A DNA stretch of 64,000 nt from assembly GCF_000379625.1 (NCBI RefSeq), contig NZ_KB903218.1:124001-188000 (forward strand), written 5' to 3'. A model generated the notes under the pieces. The model was not told where the DNA came from. It did no database searches and saw nothing but the letters and a program-made list of their open reading frames with translations. This stretch comes from Actinomycetospora chiangmaiensis DSM 45062. Lineage in GTDB: Bacteria > Actinomycetota > Actinomycetes > Mycobacteriales > Pseudonocardiaceae. Shown here one piece after another: positions 15,780 through 25,269 of the stretch; position 1 is the first letter of the stretch; every line of letters starts with the position of its first letter. A program made the position numbers and the translations under genes.

Positions 15780-17603
15780 GTGACGCAGACCCTGGACCGC
15801 CCCGGGAGCGAGGTCGCCGACCGCGTCGAGGCATGGGTGTCGGCGTTCCAGGACGCCCTGACCGCGCGCGACGTCAGCGCCGCGACGTCGCTGTTCGCCG
15901 ACGAGTGCTACTGGCGCGACCTGGTGTCCTTCACCTGGAACATCACGACGGTCGAGGGGACCGACGAGGTCGCCGACCTGCTGACCAGCGTCCTCGACCG
16001 GATCGACCCCACGAACTTCGCCGTCGACGGCGAACCGACCTCGACCGACGGCGTCGACGAGGCGTGGCTGACCTTCGAGACCGCGGTCGGCCGCGGGACC
16101 GGGCACGTCCGGCTCCGCGACGGCAAGGCCTGGACGCTGCTGACCTCCCTCGACGAGCTCAAGGGCCACGAGGAGGGCCAGGGCGACCGCCGTCCCTTCG
16201 GCACCGAGCACGGCGCGAACCCCGACCGCGTGACGTGGAAGGAGTCGCGGGAGGCCGAGGCCGAGGAGCTCGGCTACACCCGGCAGCCCGAGGTCGTGAT
16301 CATCGGCGGCGGGCAGGGTGGCATCGCCCTCGCGGCGCGGCTGCGCCAGCTCGGCGTGCCGACGATCGTCGTCGAGCGGAACGAGCGTCCCGGCGACTCC
16401 TGGCGCAAGCGCTACAAGAGCCTCGCCCTGCACGACCCGGTCTGGTACGACCACCTGCCCTACATCCCGTTCCCGGACAACTGGCCGGTCTTCGCGCCGA
16501 AGGACAAGATCGGCGACTGGCTCGAGATGTACACGCGGGTCATGGAGGTCAACTACTGGGGCTCGACGACGGCGGAGTCCGCCACGTTCGACGAGGCCGA
16601 GGGTCGCTGGACGGTGACGGTGAACCGCGACCGCGGGAACGGGCCCGAGGAGGTCGTGCTCCGGCCGGCCCAGCTCGTGTTCGCGATGGGCGTCTCCGGC
16701 AAGCCGAACAAGCCCGAGTTCCCCGGCATGGAGCGCTTCCGCGGCGTCATCCAGCACTCCTCGGAGCACCCCGGGCCGCAGGGCTACGAGGACAAGAAGA
16801 TCGTCGTCATCGGGTCGAACAACTCCGCGTTCGACATCTGCGGGGCGGCCTGGGAGGCCGGTGCCGACATCACGATGGTGCAGCGCAGCTCCACGCACAT
16901 CATCAAGTCGGACACGCTGATGGAGCTCGCCCTGGGCGGGCTGTACTCCGAGGAGGCGGTGCGCAACGGCGTCACGACCCGGACCGCCGACCTCACGTTC
17001 GCCTCGCTGCCCTACCGGATCATGGCCGACTTCCAGCGGCCCGCCTATGACGAGGCGAAGGTCCGCGACAAGGAGTTCTACGACCAGCTCCGCGCCGCCG
17101 GCTTCGACCTCGACTTCGGCGACGACGACTCCGGGTTGTTCATGAAGTACCTGCGCCGCGGGTCGGGCTACTACATCGACGTGGGCGCCGCCCAGCTCGT
17201 GGCCGACGGCAAGGTCAAGCTGGTCAACGGGCAGGTCCAGGAGTTCACCGCGACCGGCGTGAAGCTGGCCGACGGCACCGAGCTCGAGGCCGACCTCGTC
17301 GTCCTCGCCACCGGGTACCGCTCGATGATCACCTCGGTCGCCGACATCATCGGCGAGGAGATGGCCGAGCGGGTCGGGAAGGTGTGGGGCCTCGGCTCCG
17401 ACACCACGAAGGACCCGGGCCCGTGGGAGGGCGAGCAGCGCAACATGTGGAAGCCCACCCAGCAGCGGAACCTGTGGTTCCACGGCGGGAACCTCCACCA
17501 GTCGCGGCACTACTCGCTCTACCTGGCGCTGCAGCTCAAGGCCCGCCAGGAGGGGATCGACACGCCCGTCTACAGGCTGGCGCCGTCGCACCACAAGGAG
17601 TAG
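15780..17603 (+). CDS. Flavin-dependent monooxygenase with N-terminal NTF2-like domain
   Basis: The 607-residue protein oxidises an unknown substrate with FAD and NADPH. Residues 1-130 look like an NTF2/SnoaL-like domain (WVSAFQDALTARDVSAATSLF). Then follow the FAD Rossmann motif GGGQGG (176-181), the NADPH motif GSNNSAFD (345-352) and the C-terminal LVVLATGYR. The Baeyer-Villiger/FMO fingerprint is present in altered form, FRGVIQHSSEHP (320-331), lacking the usual aromatic residue before the proline. GTG 15780 has AGAAGAGG upstream at suitable spacing. It may act on aromatic or terpenoid ketones or amines; this cannot be told from sequence. Confidence 0.85.
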   Translation: MTQTLDRPGSEVADRVEAWVSAFQDALTARDVSAATSLFADECYWRDLVSFTWNITTVEGTDEVADLLTSVLDRIDPTNFAVDGEPTSTDGVDEAWLTFETAVGRGTGHVRLRDGKAWTLLTSLDELKGHEEGQGDRRPFGTEHGANPDRVTWKESREAEAEELGYTRQPEVVIIGGGQGGIALAARLRQLGVPTIVVERNERPGDSWRKRYKSLALHDPVWYDHLPYIPFPDNWPVFAPKDKIGDWLEMYTRVMEVNYWGSTTAESATFDEAEGRWTVTVNRDRGNGPEEVVLRPAQLVFAMGVSGKPNKPEFPGMERFRGVIQHSSEHPGPQGYEDKKIVVIGSNNSAFDICGAAWEAGADITMVQRSSTHIIKSDTLMELALGGLYSEEAVRNGVTTRTADLTFASLPYRIMADFQRPAYDEAKVRDKEFYDQLRAAGFDLDFGDDDSGLFMKYLRRGSGYYIDVGAAQLVADGKVKLVNGQVQEFTATGVKLADGTELEADLVVLATGYRSMITSVADIIGEEMAERVGKVWGLGSDTTKDPGPWEGEQRNMWKPTQQRNLWFHGGNLHQSRHYSLYLALQLKARQEGIDTPVYRLAPSHHKE

Positions 17604-17612
17604 TTCGATACG

Positions 17613-17663
17613 GCACGAACGGCACTTTCGCGGCATCTCCGTGCGCGAAAGTGCCGTTCGTGC
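17613..17663. terminator. Perfect 20-bp gene-end hairpin
   Basis: The 20 bases 17613-17632 (GCACGAACGGCAC...) are exactly complementary to 17644-17663, with an 11-nt loop. It follows the monooxygenase stop and lacks a T-tract. Confidence 0.75.
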
Positions 17664-17725
17664 GTTATCCGGCGCTTTCGGAGACGACGGGTGCGGCGGC
17701 TCGGGAGCGCGGGTAGACGAGAGGC

Positions 17726-18694
<969 letters not shown>

Positions 18695-18707
18695 GTGGCT
18701 CCGCCTC

Positions 18708-18747
18708 GTGAGCACTTTCCGTGGTCATAGGCACGGAAAGTGCTCAC
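18708..18747. terminator. 16-bp gene-end hairpin (GTGAGCACTTTCCGTG family)
   Basis: GTGAGCACTTTCCGTG (18708-18723) pairs perfectly with CACGGAAAGTGCTCAC (18732-18747) around an 8-nt loop. It lies between convergent genes and covers the stop codon of the ketosynthase gene. The stretch from the preceding TAG stop onward recurs almost word for word at 35673-35731. Confidence 0.75.
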
Positions 18748-19733
18748 GTGCGCGGCAGCGCACACACCTGCGCGGCGAACGTCAGGCCCGCCCCGAACCC
18801 GCACAGCAGGGCGAGGTCGCCGGGGCGGGCCCGACCCGTCGTCAGGACCTCGTGCATCGCGAGCGGCACCGAGGCCGCCGAGGTGTTGCCGGAGACCGCG
18901 ACGTCGCGCGCCACGGCGACGTGGTCGGGCAGGGCGAGGGCCTTGACCAGTCCGTCGGTGATCCGGGCGTTGGCCTGATGGGGGACGAAGGCCTCGAGCT
19001 GCTCGGGCTTGCAGCCGGCCTTGTCGAGGGCCTCGAACACGAGCGGGACCATCCGCGACGTGGCCCAGCGGAACACCGCCGGCCCCTGCATCCGCAGTGC
19101 GGGCCGCTCGCCGCTCGCGTACGCCTCCGCCCAGGGGACCGACTGCGCGATGAGATCGGCCTGGCTGCCGTCCGCGCCCCATGCGGCCGGCCCGATCCCG
19201 GGCTCGACCGACGCCCCCACCACCGCCGCTCCCGCCCCGTCCCCGAAGAGGAAGGCCGTCGAGCGGTCGGTCGGTTCGACGATGTCGGTCATCCGCTCGA
19301 CGCCGATCACCAGGACCGCCCCGTGACCCGCGTCGACCAGGGAGGCCGCCACCTCGAGGGCGTAGCAGAACCCCGCGCACGCCGCGCCGACGTCCATCGC
19401 CGCGCCGTTCACCGCCCCGATCTCGGCGGCGACCCGCGTGCCGACCTGCGGGCACCCGGTGTCCGCCGACATCGTCGCCACGAGCGTCACCGCGACGTCA
19501 CCCGGGGCGATCCCCGCGGCGGCGAGCGCATCCCGGGCCGCGGCGGCGGCCATCGTCACGACGGTCTCGTCGGGCTCGGCCATGCGCCGGGTCGAGATGC
19601 CGGAGCGGGCGTGGACCCAGGCGGCGTCGACCTCGAGGTGCTCGCACACCTCGTCGTTGGTGACCACGCGGCGGGGGCGGTAGGCGCCCAGCCCGAGGAG
19701 AGCGGCGTGGTGACCGGTGCTGATCGAGCCCAA
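18744..19733 (-). CDS. Beta-ketoacyl-ACP synthase III (FabH-like)
   Basis: A 329-residue thiolase-fold condensing enzyme that joins an acyl-CoA starter with malonyl-ACP, in fatty-acid or secondary-metabolite synthesis. The catalytic triad is visible: Cys119 in GAACAGF, His252 in VPHQANARI and Asn283 in SGNTSAAS. The start appears to be TTG at 19733, preceded by GAGG at 7 nt; no ATG or GTG precedes the conserved region. No other fatty-acid synthase gene is next to it, so a specialised starter role or housekeeping FabH are both possible. Confidence 0.88.
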   Translation of the reverse strand: MGSISTGHHAALLGLGAYRPRRVVTNDEVCEHLEVDAAWVHARSGISTRRMAEPDETVVTMAAAAARDALAAAGIAPGDVAVTLVATMSADTGCPQVGTRVAAEIGAVNGAAMDVGAACAGFCYALEVAASLVDAGHGAVLVIGVERMTDIVEPTDRSTAFLFGDGAGAAVVGASVEPGIGPAAWGADGSQADLIAQSVPWAEAYASGERPALRMQGPAVFRWATSRMVPLVFEALDKAGCKPEQLEAFVPHQANARITDGLVKALALPDHVAVARDVAVSGNTSAASVPLAMHEVLTTGRARPGDLALLCGFGAGLTFAAQVCALPRT

Positions 19734-19902
19734 GAGGATGCCTCGCGAGACGGTCGGGGGAGGTCGTCCTCTCCACGGTCACCCGGCCCCGTGGTTACTC
19801 GGAAGTCCTACTATCTGGTACGCGGGTGCGTCCGGTCACACCCGGTTCCTGTGACCTCCCTGTGACCGCACTCCGACCCTGCCGCCCCGCGCCCGACGGC
19901 GC

Positions 19903-19908
19903 TACGGT
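19903..19908 (+). promoter_or_regulatory. -10 box of a leaderless promoter
   Basis: TACGGT followed by 7 nt and the GTG at 19916. The intervening bases have no SD-like sequence. Confidence 0.45.
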
Positions 19909-19915
19909 CCGGCCC

Positions 19916-20221
19916 GTGACCTCCGCAGCGACCCCCGGCCCCACCACCACCGCGTCGTCCGGCTCGGCGCCGACCGCCGTGTCGGCGGCGGTGCGGGCCG
20001 CCCAGGAGGTGCACACGCTGCGCGTCGAGGTGCCGGGGATCGGGGAGGTGCCGCTGCCGTCGGCCGACGAGCTGGCCTTCGTCGGCGGGCTCGTGGCCCT
20101 CGGGGTGGTCGGTGCGCTCGAGTGGCCGCTGGTGGCGGTACTCGGGGTCGGACGGGTCCTCTCCCACGTCCACCGGTGGCGCAGCCTCGCGGCCTTCGGC
20201 GACGCCCTCGAACACGCCTGA
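19916..20221 (+). CDS. Small membrane-associated protein, unknown function
   Basis: I do not recognise this 101-residue protein. The first 35 residues are Thr/Ser/Ala-rich. A hydrophobic stretch (LAFVGGLVALGVVGALEWPLVAVLGVGRVL) could form one or two membrane helices, followed by a basic/amphipathic end VHRWRSLAAFGDALEHA. GTG 19916 is chosen from the leaderless promoter spacing; the frame extends upstream to 19826 without a better start. The Gln/Gly/Tyr-rich gene starts 22 nt after its stop, so the two are likely co-transcribed and might act together. Confidence 0.6.
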   Translation: MTSAATPGPTTTASSGSAPTAVSAAVRAAQEVHTLRVEVPGIGEVPLPSADELAFVGGLVALGVVGALEWPLVAVLGVGRVLSHVHRWRSLAAFGDALEHA

Positions 20222-20243
20222 ACGAAAGGACACGGAGTCGGTC

Positions 20244-21068
20244 ATGGGATTGTTCGATCCGCAGCGGATCATGAACCTCGTCGGACAGCTCGGCGGGGAC
20301 CAGGGACGTGCGGGCGAGATGCTCGGCGGGCTGCTCGGTCAGGGCGGCCACGTCGACACCGAGCAGCACGGCGGACTGCTGCAGAGCCTCGGCATCGACC
20401 CGAACCACCTCGACAACGGCGGCTACCAGGACCACCTCGACCGGCAGCCCGACGGCGGGCGCGGGCCCGAGCAGCAGGGTGGCTACGGCCAGCAGGACCA
20501 GTTCGGCCAGCAGCAGGGCTACGGCCAGCAGCAGGGTTACGGCCAGCAGCAGGGCTTCGGCCAGCAGCAGGACCAGTTCGGGCGCCAGCAGACTGGTGAC
20601 GACCAGCAGGGCTACGGCGAGCGCGGCGGCTACGAGCAGCGTGGTGACGGCCAGCAGCAGGGCTTCGGCCAGCAGCAGGACCAGTTCGGGCGCCAGCAGG
20701 GTGGCTACGAGCAGCAGGGCTACGGCGAGTGCGGCGGCTACGGCGAGCAGCGGGGCTACGACCAGCAGGACCGGTTCGGCGAGCAGCAGGGCTACGGCGA
20801 GCGCGGCGGCTACGGCGAGCAGCGCGGGTACGGCCAGCAGCAGGGTGGCTACGACCAGCAGGACCGGTTCGGCGAGCAGCAGGGCTACGGCGGGCGCGGC
20901 GGCTTCGGCGAGCAGCGTGGCTTCGGTGACGAGCAGGGCTACGGCGAGCAGCGCGGGTACGGCGAGCAGCAGGGCTACGGCGCGAGCGACGACGACCAGC
21001 AGGGCGGCTACGACCAGCGCGGCTACGACCAGCAGGGCGACGACGACCGCGGCGGGGACCGCTGGTAG
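20244..21068 (+). CDS. Gln/Gly/Tyr-rich prion-like low-complexity protein
   Basis: The 274-residue protein has a folded-looking N-terminus of about 65 residues (MGLFDPQRIMNLVGQLGGDQ, then GLLQSLGIDPNHLDNGGYQD). More than 200 residues follow of imperfect repeats of the type GYGQQQ, GYGEQR, DQFGRQQ and GYDQQD. Tyr, Phe and Arg are spaced regularly in a Gln/Gly background, as in eukaryotic FUS-like prion-like domains. It has one Cys and no signal peptide. The repeat is also evident in the DNA, so length variation by recombination is likely. ATG 20244 has GGAG about 6 nt upstream. The function is unknown; condensate formation, surface or spore-coat structure are possibilities (inference). Confidence 0.8.
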   Translation: MGLFDPQRIMNLVGQLGGDQGRAGEMLGGLLGQGGHVDTEQHGGLLQSLGIDPNHLDNGGYQDHLDRQPDGGRGPEQQGGYGQQDQFGQQQGYGQQQGYGQQQGFGQQQDQFGRQQTGDDQQGYGERGGYEQRGDGQQQGFGQQQDQFGRQQGGYEQQGYGECGGYGEQRGYDQQDRFGEQQGYGERGGYGEQRGYGQQQGGYDQQDRFGEQQGYGGRGGFGEQRGFGDEQGYGEQRGYGEQQGYGASDDDQQGGYDQRGYDQQGDDDRGGDRW

Positions 21069-21082
21069 CGATCGGCGGGCGT

Positions 21083-21139
21083 CGAGACGTCACTCATGCG
21101 GCCCGGCCGCTGTTCCGGAGCCCCGTGGGTGACGTCTCG
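21083..21139. terminator. Gene-end inverted repeat, 11-bp arms
   Basis: CGAGACGTCAC (21083-21093) pairs with GTGACGTCTCG (21129-21139) around a 35-nt GC-rich loop. It lies between the convergent prion-like gene and the minus-strand acyl-CoA operon. Confidence 0.55.
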
Positions 21140-21153
21140 CCGGGCGCGGTGAC

Positions 21154-22011
21154 CTATCGAAGCGCGGCCACCGCCGCGCTCAGCTCCGCGCCCAGCTCCC
21201 GGTCCGGGTTCAACGGCCCGTAGAGCACGTGCTCCGCGCCGGCGTCGGCGTACTCCCGGAGCCGCGCGGCGACGTCGTCCGGCGTCCCGTAGGGCACGCA
21301 CGCGTCGACGATGCGGTCCATGTCCTGCCCGTAGATCTCGCGGAGCCGTCGGACGGCGAGCTCGCGCGCCGCCGCGCGCGAGCCCGCCACCGCCGACCAC
21401 GCGAGCACGCCGCCCGCGACCGGTCCCCGGCCTTGCTCGGCGGCGACGTCGTGGACCACGCGCAGGCCGCGGGCGACCCGGTCCGGCGAGCACAGGTAGG
21501 GCATCCACACGTCGCCCGCGCGCCCGGCGCGGCGCATCGACGCCTCGGAACGGCCGCCGATCCAGATCGGCACCGGGCGCACCGGCGGCGGGTCCATCGC
21601 GTGACCCGCCACGGCATCGCCGCGCAGGTAGGCCCGCACCGTCGGCAGCGCCTCGTCGGTCCGCCGGCCCCGCGAGCTCACCGGGACCCCGACCGCCTCG
21701 AACTCCGCCGGGAACTCCCCGCCGACCCCGACGCCGAGCTCGAACCGCCCGCCCGAGACCCGGTCGACCGACACCGCGAGCTTCGCCGCGAGGGCCGCCG
21801 GGTAGAGCGGCAGCAGGGTCACCGCCGAGAGCAGCCGCACCCGCGAGGTCACCGCGGCGGCGGCGGCGAGGGAGACGAACGCGTTCGACGTGGGGCTGCC
21901 GAACAGGATGTGCTCGCCGCTCGCGACGAGGTCGAACCCGACGTCCTCGGCCCACCGTGCGGCGGCGGGGACGTCCTCGGTGTCGGTCGCCAGCATGAGC
22001 CCGAGTTTCAC
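21154..22011 (-). CDS. LLM-class (luciferase-like, probably F420-dependent) oxidoreductase
   Basis: It is a 285-residue TIM-barrel oxidoreductase of the luciferase-like superfamily. [22 protein letters not shown] at the start, ELGVGVGGEFPAEFEAVGVP (cofactor region) and VPIWIGGRSEASMRRA are typical of F420-using actinobacterial members; flavin use cannot be excluded. GTG 22011 overlaps the upstream stop by 4 nt (GTGA), so it is the translationally coupled last gene of the six-gene operon. Its step in the pathway is unknown, possibly redox handling of an acyl intermediate. Confidence 0.87.
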   Translation of the reverse strand: MKLGLMLATDTEDVPAAARWAEDVGFDLVASGEHILFGSPTSNAFVSLAAAAAVTSRVRLLSAVTLLPLYPAALAAKLAVSVDRVSGGRFELGVGVGGEFPAEFEAVGVPVSSRGRRTDEALPTVRAYLRGDAVAGHAMDPPPVRPVPIWIGGRSEASMRRAGRAGDVWMPYLCSPDRVARGLRVVHDVAAEQGRGPVAGGVLAWSAVAGSRAAARELAVRRLREIYGQDMDRIVDACVPYGTPDDVAARLREYADAGAEHVLYGPLNPDRELGAELSAAVAALR

Positions 22012-22844
22012 GCCTCCGCGCCGTCCACCCGGGTCGAGCTCCGCTCCGCTGCGTCTCCTGCCCGCTGGAGGGTCGCCGCGGCCATTCGGAGATGCACGTC
22101 GTCGACCATCTCGCCGTTCACCACGCCCACCCCGGCCCGGCCCGCCTCGACCACGTCGCGCGCGTGCGCCACCTCCTCCTCGGAGGGCGTGAACACCTCG
22201 TGCGCGAGCGTCACCTGCGTCGGGTGGATGCAGATCTTGCCGTCGTACCCGAGGTCGCGGCCCTCGCCGGCGTCGCGGCGGAAGAAGTCGGTGTCGCGGA
22301 CGTTCACCACCGCCTGGTCCAGCGCGCCCACGCCCGCCAGCCGGGCCGCGAGCAGGACCTCGGAGCGGGCGAACAGCACCTCGTGGCTCGACGGCGTCCG
22401 GCGCCCGCCGATCGAGGCGATGTAGTCCTCGGCGCCGAAGTACGCCGCGGTCACGTCCGCGCCGTCGAGCAGGTCCCGCGCACGCGCGACGCCGCGCGCG
22501 GTCTCGATCCCGACGACGACGGGGCGGTCGCCGATGCGAGCGCGCAGGTCCCGCAGCTGCGCCGGGTCCTCGTACTTCGGGAGCACGACCCCGGCCGCCG
22601 TCGCGGCGACCGCCTCGACGTCGTCGTCGTGCCACGGCGTCGCGGGCGGGTTGACGCGGACCAGGACGAGCGACCCGGCGTCAGGAAGATTCTCCGTGGC
22701 GGTGCGACGGGCCGCGACCTTGTCGTCGGCGGCGACGGCGTCCTCGAGGTCGACCGCGATGGCGTCGGGGGAGGACCGCGGCGCCTTCGCGATCATGTCG
22801 GCGCGACCGCCGGGGACGAAGAGCAGCGATCGCGGCACGGTCAC
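22008..22844 (-). CDS. HpcH/HpaI-CitE-like CoA-ester lyase
   Basis: The 278-residue TIM-barrel protein belongs to the CitE-like lyase family, which cleaves or forms beta-hydroxyacyl-CoA thioesters with a divalent metal. [29 protein letters not shown] (metal Glu/Asp), [10 protein letters not shown] and [13 protein letters not shown] are all present, as is GKICIHPTQ near the end. Known relatives include Rv2498c, a (R)-3-hydroxyacyl-CoA lyase of leucine and itaconate breakdown, and the operon order supports a similar role (inference). GTGA overlaps join it to genes on both sides. Confidence 0.88.
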   Translation of the reverse strand: MTVPRSLLFVPGGRADMIAKAPRSSPDAIAVDLEDAVAADDKVAARRTATENLPDAGSLVLVRVNPPATPWHDDDVEAVAATAAGVVLPKYEDPAQLRDLRARIGDRPVVVGIETARGVARARDLLDGADVTAAYFGAEDYIASIGGRRTPSSHEVLFARSEVLLAARLAGVGALDQAVVNVRDTDFFRRDAGEGRDLGYDGKICIHPTQVTLAHEVFTPSEEEVAHARDVVEAGRAGVGVVNGEMVDDVHLRMAAATLQRAGDAAERSSTRVDGAEA

Positions 22845-23296
22845 GACGAGGGCCTCCGGTGCATCAGGCCCGTCCGTCGCACGGTGCAGACGGTCTCGTC
22901 GCGCTGGTTCTCGGCGCGGTGGGCGAAGATCACGATGCCCGCGTCGGACCGCGACCGCGACTCGCGCGCCTCCACCACCTCCGTCGACACCCGGACGGTG
23001 TCGCCGGGGAACACCGGCTTCGGGAACACCGCGTCGGTGAGCCCGAGCTGCGCGACGATCGTGCCCAGGGTCAGCTCCGGCACGCTCAGCCCGACGACCA
23101 GCGCCAGCGTGAACATGCTGTTGACCAGCGGGCGGCCGAACTCCGTCCGCGACGCGTAGTCGTGGTCGAGGTGCAGCGGCGCCGGGTTCATCGTCATCGT
23201 CGTGAACAGGACGTTGTCGGTCTCGGTGATCGTGCGCCGGGTCGCGTGCTCGACGACGAGCCCGGGCTTCAGGTCCTCGAACCAGAGTCCACTCAT
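22841..23296 (-). CDS. MaoC-family (R)-enoyl-CoA hydratase
   Basis: A 151-residue hot-dog-fold hydratase. The catalytic region is [22 protein letters not shown], with the Asp and His used in water addition, and [21 protein letters not shown] follows. It probably hydrates an unsaturated acyl-CoA (mesaconyl-, itaconyl- or methylglutaconyl-CoA-like) before cleavage by the CitE-like lyase encoded next, with which it overlaps by 4 nt. The substrate assignment is from gene order only. ATG start 34 nt after the ligase stop. Confidence 0.87.
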   Translation of the reverse strand: MSGLWFEDLKPGLVVEHATRRTITETDNVLFTTMTMNPAPLHLDHDYASRTEFGRPLVNSMFTLALVVGLSVPELTLGTIVAQLGLTDAVFPKPVFPGDTVRVSTEVVEARESRSRSDAGIVIFAHRAENQRDETVCTVRRTGLMHRRPSS

Positions 23297-23330
23297 GCCG
23301 GCGCCAGCTCCGCTTCGCCACGTGTCGCGT

Positions 23331-25244
23331 TCATGACCGCACAGCCTCCCGCAGCACGTCGAGCGACGACGGGTCCTCCAGCGCGGACGTGTCGCTGCGC
23401 GCCTCGCCGTACAGCAGCACCTCGCGCATGAGCCGCCGCATGATCTTCCCGGTGCGCGTCTTGGGCATCGCGCCGGTGACGACGACCCGGTCGGGTCGGG
23501 CCAGCCCGCCGATGGTGTCGCCGACGAGCTGGGTGACCTCGCGGGCGATGTCGTCGGCCCCGCCCGTCGTCGTCACGAAGGCGACCGGCACCGTGCCCTT
23601 GGTGTCGTCCGGGACCCCGACGACGGCGGCCTCGACGACCCGCGGGTGCGACCCCACCACGGCCTCGATCTCCATCGTCGAGAGGCGGTGCGCGGCGACG
23701 TTGATGACGTCGTCGGCGCGCCCGAGCACCCAGAGGTGCCCGTCGTGGTCGACCACGGCCTCGTCGTTCGTGGCGTAGCGGCCGGGGAAGCGCGCGAAGT
23801 AGGTCGAGAGGTAGCGGTCGTGGTCGTCCCAGACCGTGCGGGCCAGCGTCGGGAAGGGCCTCGTCATGACGAGGTTGCCCTTGGTGCCCGCCGGGACCGG
23901 ACGCCCGTCGTCGTCGACGACCTCGCAGGCGTGGCCGGGCAGCGTGGTGCCCGTGGAGCCCGCCTTCAGGTCGTCCACGCCGGCCACGGGGTAGGTCCAG
24001 GTCGACCCGGTCTCGGTCTGGCCGTAGGCGTTGACCACGGGGACGCCGAGGGTCTCGGTGGTCCAGGTGAAGGTCTCGCCGTCGAGGGGTTCGCCCTGCA
24101 CCGTGATGAGGGAGAGCCGGGGGAGCGGGTGGTCGTGGGCGAGCGTGTCGCCGAACTTGCGCAGCATCCGCAGCACCGTCGGGGCGCACAGCACCTTGGT
24201 CACCCCGTGCTTCTCGCAGACCTCGTAGAAGCGCGCCGTCGTCGGGGTGTCCAGCGCGCCCTCGTAGCAGGCGATCGTGGCGCCGTTGGCGAGGCCGCCG
24301 ATCACCGCCTGGATCGGGAACGTCAGCCAGCCGACGTCCGCGGCCACCCAGTACACGTCGTCGTCGGTGATCGCGGTCTGCCAGTGCGCGTTCGCCCAGG
24401 TGCCCAGGAGGAACCCGCCGACCGAGTGCACCACGCCCTTGGGCTTCGACTCGGTGCCCGAGGTGAAGATGAGGAACGCCGGCTCGTTCGGGTCGAGGGG
24501 GACCAGCTCGCTGCCCTCGGGGTGCGCCTCGACCAGCGCCGCGTACCCGGTCTCGCCGTCCTGCAGCGGGACGCCGTTGCCGGTGCGGTCGACCACCACG
24601 ACGTGCTCGAGCGTCGGGGCGTCCGGGCGGGCCGCGCGGAGCGTGTCGAGCAGGGGTACCGGCTTGCCGCGGCGGTAGATCGCGTCCGCGACGACGACCA
24701 CCTTGGCGCGGGCCGAGGCCAGCCGGGACGCCACCGCGTCGCGCCCGAAGCCGGAGAACAGCACGGTGTAGATCGCGCCGATGCGGTTGCAGGCGTGGAT
24801 GGCGGTGAACGCCTCGACGAGGTTCGGCATGTAGATCGCGACGACGTCGCCGCGGCCCACCCCGAGGGCGGTGAGCCCGGCGCCGAGCCGCGACACCTCG
24901 TCGGCCAGCTGGGCGTAGGTCAGCGTGCGGGAGTCCCCGGGCTCGCCCTCCCACACCACGGCGGGCCGGTCCGGGGTGGACTCGGCCCACCGGTCGACGC
25001 AGTTGTCGGCGACGTTGATCCGGCCGCCGTCGAAGTAGGTGAAGTCGCCGAGCTCGCCCGTGCGCACCGTGTCGTAGGGCTGCAGCCAGCGGTGCTGCTC
25101 GGCCACCCAGGCCCAGTAGTCGTCGGGGTCGGCGTCGTGCAGCGCGCGGGCGTGCGCGATCTCCGCCGTGTACCGCTCCGAGCGCTGCTCGGGGCGCAGC
25201 GGGAGCAGCGGGGCGGAGATCAGGGCACCGAGCGAATCGTCCAT
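23331..25244 (-). CDS. Acetyl/propionyl-CoA synthetase-like AMP-dependent acyl-CoA ligase
   Basis: The 637-residue adenylating ligase activates a carboxylic acid with ATP and CoA. It has an ACS-type N-terminal region ([22 protein letters not shown]), the P-loop in variant form [10 protein letters not shown] (the usual Thr-Gly is Glu-Ser), [10 protein letters not shown], the hinge [16 protein letters not shown] and the catalytic Lys in [10 protein letters not shown]. It sits inside the acyl-CoA operon where mycobacterial relatives have none, so it may load the free acid feeding this pathway. ATG 25244 has GAGGAG upstream. Confidence 0.88.
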   Translation of the reverse strand: MDDSLGALISAPLLPLRPEQRSERYTAEIAHARALHDADPDDYWAWVAEQHRWLQPYDTVRTGELGDFTYFDGGRINVADNCVDRWAESTPDRPAVVWEGEPGDSRTLTYAQLADEVSRLGAGLTALGVGRGDVVAIYMPNLVEAFTAIHACNRIGAIYTVLFSGFGRDAVASRLASARAKVVVVADAIYRRGKPVPLLDTLRAARPDAPTLEHVVVVDRTGNGVPLQDGETGYAALVEAHPEGSELVPLDPNEPAFLIFTSGTESKPKGVVHSVGGFLLGTWANAHWQTAITDDDVYWVAADVGWLTFPIQAVIGGLANGATIACYEGALDTPTTARFYEVCEKHGVTKVLCAPTVLRMLRKFGDTLAHDHPLPRLSLITVQGEPLDGETFTWTTETLGVPVVNAYGQTETGSTWTYPVAGVDDLKAGSTGTTLPGHACEVVDDDGRPVPAGTKGNLVMTRPFPTLARTVWDDHDRYLSTYFARFPGRYATNDEAVVDHDGHLWVLGRADDVINVAAHRLSTMEIEAVVGSHPRVVEAAVVGVPDDTKGTVPVAFVTTTGGADDIAREVTQLVGDTIGGLARPDRVVVTGAMPKTRTGKIMRRLMREVLLYGEARSDTSALEDPSSLDVLREAVRS

Positions 25245-25269
25245 GATCGGCTCCTCCTCAGGGGCGGGA

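Noticed and set aside
20269-21132. Additional open frames (both strands) over the Gln/Gly/Tyr-rich gene
   Set aside because: They are Ala/Ser/Arg-rich shadows of a repetitive coding sequence; only the frame from 20244 has an SD and a folded N-terminus.
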